Shown piece after piece: positions 51,621 to 55,669 of a DNA stretch of 55,669 nucleotides. The notes below the pieces were generated by a model that made no database searches, was not told where the DNA came from, and worked only from the letters and a program-made list of their open reading frames with translations. The stretch covers positions 1-55,669 of the forward strand of contig JAEUHP010000117.1 of NCBI GenBank assembly GCA_016795295.1, read 5' to 3'. Source of the stretch: Planctomycetota bacterium. GTDB lineage: Bacteria; Planctomycetota; UBA1135; UBA2386. How positions within the stretch are numbered: the first letter of the stretch is position 1; the number at the start of each line of letters is the position of its first letter. The translations under genes and the position numbers were made by a program.

Positions 51621-54600
51621 TCACCCTCCGTAGGCCATCGTCTCCCCACCCTCCACCGCCACCACCTCCTGCACCGTCAACCCCACCCCGCCGAGCCGTT
51701 CCTCCACCACCCCGCGCACCAGAAACGGCCCGCGCCCCTGCACCACCCCACCGCACTGCTCGTAGACCCGCGCGAACAACGTCGCTTCGACGATCCCGGT
51801 GCCGTCTTCGAGCGTCACGAACAGCATCGCCCCCGCCGCAGCGCGATGCCCGCGCACCGCCACCGCGAGCCCGCACACTGCGACCCGCTGCCCCAGCCAC
51901 TGCTCGAGCTGCCCGCACGGCACCGTGCCCGCGGGCCGGCGCAGCGCCCCCTGCCGCCAAAAGACGTCCACCGGATGGCTGCCGAGCGCGAAGCCGAGCC
52001 CGTGCAGCTCCTCCGCCGTGCGCCGCGCCTCGTCGAAGTCGGCGAGCGGCGGACAGCCCGCTTCGCCCGGCTCGAAGGCACTCGCGAACAGTGCCGAACG
52101 AGCCATCGCCTTGGCCCGCTGCCGTTCGGCGCGCGCGCGCGGCTGCAGCGCCACCTGCAGCCGCCACAGCAGTTCGGGCCGCGACGGACCGAGTGCGGTG
52201 AGCGCACCGACCCGGATCAGCCGTTCGGCCTCGTCGCGGGCCGGACGCACCCGTTCGAGGAAATCGACCAGCGAACGGAACGGCCCGCCGGCGGTGCGCG
52301 CGGTGCCGATCGCCGCCGCGGTGGCGGCGCCGAGCCCGTGCACGTGCCCATACCCGATGCGCACCGTGCTGGCGTCGACCAGGGTGTGCTCGGCGCTGCC
52401 GTGCTGCACACAGGGCGGCAGCAACGTGCCGCCGAGGCGCTTCAGTTCCTCGGCATAGACCCCCGGCGCGAAGTAGCCGGCGTCGTTGCGCAGCACGGCG
52501 GTGAGGAACGCCACCGGCCAATGCGCTTTCAGGTAGACGCAGCGATGGGCCAGCCGCCCGTAACTGACGGCGTGCGCCTTGCAGAACGAATAGGCGCCAA
52601 AGCGCGCCATCTCGGCCCAGAGGCGCTCCAGGGCCGCGCGCGGCACCCCCCGCCGCAGCCCCGCCACCAGGAACGCATCGAAGCCCTGGCGCTCGGCCCC
52701 GGCTTTGCCGAACTGCCGCCGCAGCAGATCGCCGGCCGCGGCATCGCAGCCGGCCACCAGCATCGCCGCGCGGATCACGTCCTCTTGGTAGAGCAGGATG
52801 CCGAAGGTGTCGGCGAACGCGGCGGCGAGCAGCGGGTGCGCGCTGGGCACCGGTTCGAGCCCGCGCGCACGGGCGATGAAAGCATCCTTCATGCCCGAGG
52901 CCGCGGGCCCCGGCCGCACCAGCGCCACGGCCTGGATCACCCGGTCCATGGTGCGCGCCTCGAGCTGCCGCAGCAGCGTGCGCATCGCCGGCGACTCGAC
53001 CTGGAAACAACCGAGCGTGCCGCCACGCGCCAGCAGTTCGCCGGTCCGCGGCTCGTCTTCGGCCACCGTGGCCGCCTCGGGCACCCGCACGCCGCGGCCC
53101 GCCAGCAGCGCCACCGTGTCCTGGACGATGGTCAGCGCGCGGTTGCCGAGCAGGTCGATCTTGACCAGACCGAGCCCTTCGACCGCGTGCAGGTCGTACT
53201 GGGTGACCACCACGCCCTTCTGGGCGCGTTCGAGCGGCGCGTGGCGGCAGATCGGCTCGGGCGTGATCACCACCCCGCCGGGATGCACGCCGAGATGGCG
53301 CGGCGCCTGCCAGAGGCGCTGCGCCAAGCCCAGCAGCAGGTGTTCGCGGGCGGGCGGCAGCACGCTGCTGTCTTCGGGCAAGGTGGCGCGCGGCCCCGGC
53401 CGGAAGAACCCGGGCGTCGCGAGCGCCGCGGCGGCGAAGGTGAAGTCGGCGTGGCCGTGCCAGGGCAGCAGTTTGCTGCGGCGCGCGGCTTCCGCAGCCG
53501 GCACGCCGAGCGCCTTGGCCGCTTCCTGGTAGGCGCTGCGCGGCCCGCAGGTGCTGTAGGTGGCGAGCATCGCCACGTGGTCCGGCCCGAAGTGTGCGTA
53601 GACCGCGGCCAGCAGTTCGTCGCGGCGGCGCCAGCAGAAATCGAGGTCGATGTCGGGCAGGTCGCTGCGCCCCGGATTGAGGAACCGCTCGAACAGGAGC
53701 CCGTAGCGCAGTGGGTCCGCGTCGGTGAGGCCGAGGCAGTAGGCGACCAGGCTGTCGGCGGCCGAACCGCGGCCGAGGCACGGGATGCCGCGCTGCCGCG
53801 CCAACTCGGCGATCGCCACCACCGCCAGGAAGTACGGCGCGAAGCCCATCGCGTCGATCACCGCGAGTTCGTGTGCGGCACGCGCCTCGGCCGCGGCGGA
53901 AGTGCCGTAGCGCTGAGCCAGGCCGTGGGCGACGCGCGCGCGCAGTTCGGCGCTCGGAGTGCTGCCGTCCGGCACCGCGATCGGCGGAAACACCGGCGGG
54001 CTGCGTTCGGCGAACTGCAGCGTACAGTCGGCGACCACGGCAGCCGCGCGCGCGCTGGCCTCGGGCTGGTCGGCGAAGTCGAGCTGGGCCACCCCTCTGG
54101 CCGGCAGGCAGGCCCAGGGCGGTGCGGTGGCGATGCCGGCGAGGTCCTCGTCCACCCGTTCGCCGGCGGCCTGGCCGCGCAGCGTGCGCCCCCACTTCAC
54201 CGCCAGCAGCAGGTGGTGCAGCGCGCGGTCGGCTGGGGTCGGGAACCAGACGTCGTGCACCGCGATCGGTACCAGGTCGAGGTCCGCGGCGGCGGCCAGC
54301 AATTGGCTGCGCGGCCAGCGCGGTCCCGGGTCGGGTAGCTTGCGGTCGGGCAGTTTGCGGTCGGAGTTGGCCGATGCCGTGGCGCGGTCCGGGGCCGGCG
54401 GCCGCAACCCCGCATCGAGGCCGCGCGCCGGCAACGCCACGCCCAGCCGTTCGCGCGGCAGGTAGGCGGACAGCCGCGGCAGCAGTTCGAGGTCGCCGGT
54501 GACGAACCACAGGCCCGCGTGGTGCTGGGCGCAGGCGCTGGCCAGGTCGAACGGCCCAGCCCCGGCTGCCCCGTGCAGCTCGCTGAGCAGGGTGCACAGG

Positions 54601-54851
54601 GAGCTGTAGCCGGAGCGGTCGCGGGCGATCGCCACCACGCGGCGGCCCTGGTGCACCAGCTCGGCGCCGAACCGGGCGGCAAGGCCCAGGCGCGCCGCCT
54701 CGCGGGCGAACGCCCACAGGCCGTAGAGGCCGTTGGCGTCGGCCAGCACCAGGTGGTCGGCGCCACAGCGCACCGCCTCCTCGCACAGCGCCCGGACCGA
54801 ACCGGGCGCGGTGAGCAGGGAGTACTGGGTGCGGGCGAGCAGCAGGGCCAC
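51621..54851 (-). CDS. dnaE2: error-prone DNA polymerase III alpha subunit (DnaE2/ImuC)
   Basis: 1,076 residues, the length of DnaE2 rather than replicative DnaE1. Catalytic carboxylates are in SDLPDIDLDFCWRRRDE (about 390-405) and VKIDLLGNRALT (about 560). Other C-family blocks are RGSAADSLVAYCLGLT, HPGGVVITPEPI and LYQEDVIRAAM. A helix-hairpin-helix and an OB domain (CGLAVAVRGHRAAAGAMLFVT) end the protein. The N-terminal PHP domain is degenerate: LLARTQYSLLTAPGS replaces the metal-binding His-x-His motif, so no PHP nuclease activity is expected. The start is GTG at 54851. The usual partners imuA and imuB are not adjacent. It should carry out damage-induced mutagenic synthesis; a possible operator is listed upstream. 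Confidence 0.92.
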   Translation of the reverse strand: MALLLARTQYSLLTAPGSVRALCEEAVRCGADHLVLADANGLYGLWAFAREAARLGLAARFGAELVHQGRRVVAIARDRSGYSSLCTLLSELHGAAGAGPFDLASACAQHHAGLWFVTGDLELLPRLSAYLPRERLGVALPARGLDAGLRPPAPDRATASANSDRKLPDRKLPDPGPRWPRSQLLAAAADLDLVPIAVHDVWFPTPADRALHHLLLAVKWGRTLRGQAAGERVDEDLAGIATAPPWACLPARGVAQLDFADQPEASARAAAVVADCTLQFAERSPPVFPPIAVPDGSTPSAELRARVAHGLAQRYGTSAAAEARAAHELAVIDAMGFAPYFLAVVAIAELARQRGIPCLGRGSAADSLVAYCLGLTDADPLRYGLLFERFLNPGRSDLPDIDLDFCWRRRDELLAAVYAHFGPDHVAMLATYSTCGPRSAYQEAAKALGVPAAEAARRSKLLPWHGHADFTFAAAALATPGFFRPGPRATLPEDSSVLPPAREHLLLGLAQRLWQAPRHLGVHPGGVVITPEPICRHAPLERAQKGVVVTQYDLHAVEGLGLVKIDLLGNRALTIVQDTVALLAGRGVRVPEAATVAEDEPRTGELLARGGTLGCFQVESPAMRTLLRQLEARTMDRVIQAVALVRPGPAASGMKDAFIARARGLEPVPSAHPLLAAAFADTFGILLYQEDVIRAAMLVAGCDAAAGDLLRRQFGKAGAERQGFDAFLVAGLRRGVPRAALERLWAEMARFGAYSFCKAHAVSYGRLAHRCVYLKAHWPVAFLTAVLRNDAGYFAPGVYAEELKRLGGTLLPPCVQHGSAEHTLVDASTVRIGYGHVHGLGAATAAAIGTARTAGGPFRSLVDFLERVRPARDEAERLIRVGALTALGPSRPELLWRLQVALQPRARAERQRAKAMARSALFASAFEPGEAGCPPLADFDEARRTAEELHGLGFALGSHPVDVFWRQGALRRPAGTVPCGQLEQWLGQRVAVCGLAVAVRGHRAAAGAMLFVTLEDGTGIVEATLFARVYEQCGGVVQGRGPFLVRGVVEERLGGVGLTVQEVVAVEGGETMAYGG
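54331..54371. repeat. 15-bp degenerate tandem repeat in dnaE2
   Basis: TCGGGTAGCTTGCGG and TCGGGCAGTTTGCGG are adjacent, followed by a partial third unit; they encode a doubled Arg-Lys-Leu-Pro-Asp in a linker of the N-terminal part of DnaE2. The unit keeps the reading frame. Confidence 0.75.
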
Positions 54852-54876
54852 CCCTGCGGTATACCTAACAGAGACC

Positions 54877-54890
54877 GAACCTCAAGGTCC
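54877..54890. promoter_or_regulatory. possible operator palindrome upstream of dnaE2
   Basis: GAACCTCAAGGTCC is a near-perfect inverted repeat (5 of 6 bases in each arm around a 2-base centre) in the 71-base gap between the peroxiredoxin and dnaE2 genes, 26 bases from the dnaE2 GTG. It recalls Gram-positive LexA boxes (GAAC...GTTC) but the spacing differs. It could be an SOS-type operator; this is a guess from position and symmetry. Confidence 0.3.
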
Positions 54891-54922
54891 GGGCACCCGC
54901 ACCGGGGGGATCCCCAGGCAGC

Positions 54923-55531
54923 TCAGCCCTGCATCGCCTGGTGCACGTTGCCGACCAGCGCGGCGTTCGGCTTCAGCGACTTGTCGCCGGCCTTCTTCCA
55001 GTTGGCCGGGCAGGCCTCCTCGGGCAGCTTGCTGAAGTGCACGAAGGCGCTGACCTTGCGGGTCAGCTCTTCCATGTTGCGGCCGATGTTCAGGAAGTTG
55101 ATCTCGCTGCCGTGCAGCTTGCCGTCCGGGCCGATGATGAACGTGCCGCGCAGCGCCAGACCGTTCGGCAGCAACACGCCGAACAGCTTGGCCACCGCCC
55201 CGGTGCGGTCGGCACCCATCGGGTAGGTGACCTGGGCCAGTTCGCCCTCGTGCTTCTGCCAAGCCAAGTGCGTGAACTTGGTGTCGGTGCTGACCGTCAC
55301 CACTTCGCAGCCGAGCTTCTGCAGGGCCGCGTACTGGCTGGCGAGCGCCGAGAACTCGGTGGCGCAGACGAACGTGAAGTCGGCCGGGTAGAACACCAGC
55401 ACCGTCCACTTGCCGGCCTTCTTGGCCTCGGCCAGGCTGAACTTGCCGAAGTCCTTCTTGGTCGGCAGGTAGGTCTCCATCTCGAAATCGGGCACAATTT
55501 GCCCGACCTGGATCGTCGTGACTTCGCTCAT
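54923..55531 (-). CDS. ahpC: 2-Cys peroxiredoxin, AhpC/Prx1 type
   Basis: Thiol peroxidase of 202 residues that reduces hydrogen peroxide, peroxynitrite and alkyl hydroperoxides in the cytoplasm. Peroxidatic Cys56 lies in FTFVCATEF with the Pro-Thr context YPADFTFVC, and resolving Cys174 in EEACPANW near the C terminus, so it is a typical dimeric 2-Cys enzyme. VSTDTKFTHLAWQ and PMGADRTGAVAKLFGV are AhpC-like. Its reductant (AhpF or thioredoxin) is not in the window. The ATG at 55531 has only a weak GAGA upstream. It is 71 bases upstream of dnaE2 on the same strand. Confidence 0.95.
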   Translation of the reverse strand: MSEVTTIQVGQIVPDFEMETYLPTKKDFGKFSLAEAKKAGKWTVLVFYPADFTFVCATEFSALASQYAALQKLGCEVVTVSTDTKFTHLAWQKHEGELAQVTYPMGADRTGAVAKLFGVLLPNGLALRGTFIIGPDGKLHGSEINFLNIGRNMEELTRKVSAFVHFSKLPEEACPANWKKAGDKSLKPNAALVGNVHQAMQG

Positions 55532-55615
55532 GTGGGTTTCTCGGGGAATGCGTCCTGAATTGGGGCTAGAAGGCTAGCGACCCCACCACCCCGACGCCAG
55601 CAGCGACTGCTGCTT

Positions 55616-55669
55616 TCCGTGGCACAGCCCGGGGCAGCCCCAGGAGCCTCCCCAGGGCCGTGCCACGGA
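55616..55669. terminator. long imperfect hairpin at the right edge
   Basis: TCCGTGGCAC (55616-55625) pairs perfectly with GTGCCACGGA (55660-55669), and GC-rich inner bases extend the stem with small bulges. It lies 84 bases upstream of the ahpC start and so is not in its coding region. It may be the terminator of a gene beyond the window or part of a longer repeat cut by the edge. Confidence 0.4.

Noticed and set aside
54877..54890. Confident LexA box
   Set aside because: Only one site, spacing differs from known boxes, and no second damage gene in the window to compare; kept only as a weak regulatory feature.

Overview
The window is very G+C-rich, with third codon positions almost always G or C, so many genes carry long meaningless open frames on the other strand. 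Several traits point to Planctomycetota, probably one of the large-genome aquatic lineages: an ECF sigma factor next to a Ser/Thr kinase with a long TPR tail, many secreted proteins with kelch, RCC1-like or PKD repeats and a lineage-type C-terminal module, a paired DeoC/aldehyde dehydrogenase operon, a kinase-like/FHA fusion, and few canonical Shine-Dalgarno sites. This placement is inference from gene content. No rRNA, tRNA, CRISPR array, phage or transposase was found.

Layout. 1-7.4 kb: a penicillin-acylase-family secreted hydrolase running off the left edge, a TPR protein, a PLP-dependent cysteine-desulfurase-like enzyme and an S46 dipeptidyl peptidase. 7.4-9.8 kb: a hypoxanthine phosphoribosyltransferase whose GTG start overlaps the stop of a secreted metallo-beta-lactamase/lamin-tail protein. 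10-13.9 kb: an ECF sigma factor and a TPR receptor kinase read as a pair. 14-16.5 kb: thiG, a CPBP membrane protease and a gamma carbonic anhydrase joined by 4-base overlaps, with a small helical protein upstream. 16.7-23 kb: a kelch protein, two polytopic glycosyltransferases and a PKD protein. 23.2-28.6 kb: a deoxynucleoside-catabolism operon (deoC, aldehyde dehydrogenase, a half-length dehydrogenase homologue, pyrimidine-nucleoside phosphorylase) preceded by a YugP-like membrane zinc peptidase. 28.7-37.3 kb: an acidic membrane-anchored protein, SelB, a coiled-coil zinc-ribbon protein and an 1,100-residue kinase-like/FHA protein. 37.4-46.5 kb: an RlmD-type RNA methyltransferase, a lipoprotein aldose epimerase, a secreted unknown, a SAM methyltransferase, a Kef/YbaL-type antiporter, and a half-asparaginase/TPR/rhomboid operon. 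46.5-55.5 kb: two large secreted proteins in less G+C-biased DNA, an error-prone DnaE2 polymerase and a 2-Cys peroxiredoxin.

The most striking signal is at 51.25-51.32 kb. The gene for a large secreted protein has a good ribosome site and an ATG, followed by seven perfect copies of a 7-base repeat inside its signal-peptide region. Seven is not a multiple of three, so each gain or loss of a unit changes frame. With the seven copies present the ATG reads into an early stop; with six or nine copies it would read through a convincing signal peptide into the 839-residue body. This is the architecture of a phase-variable contingency locus, here apparently in the OFF state. A second tract of this kind, ten G residues, lies in the N-terminal region of the penicillin-acylase gene and is in frame. 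At least two and possibly five secreted proteins of the window also share a C-terminal beta module, suggesting a lineage-specific surface-protein family.
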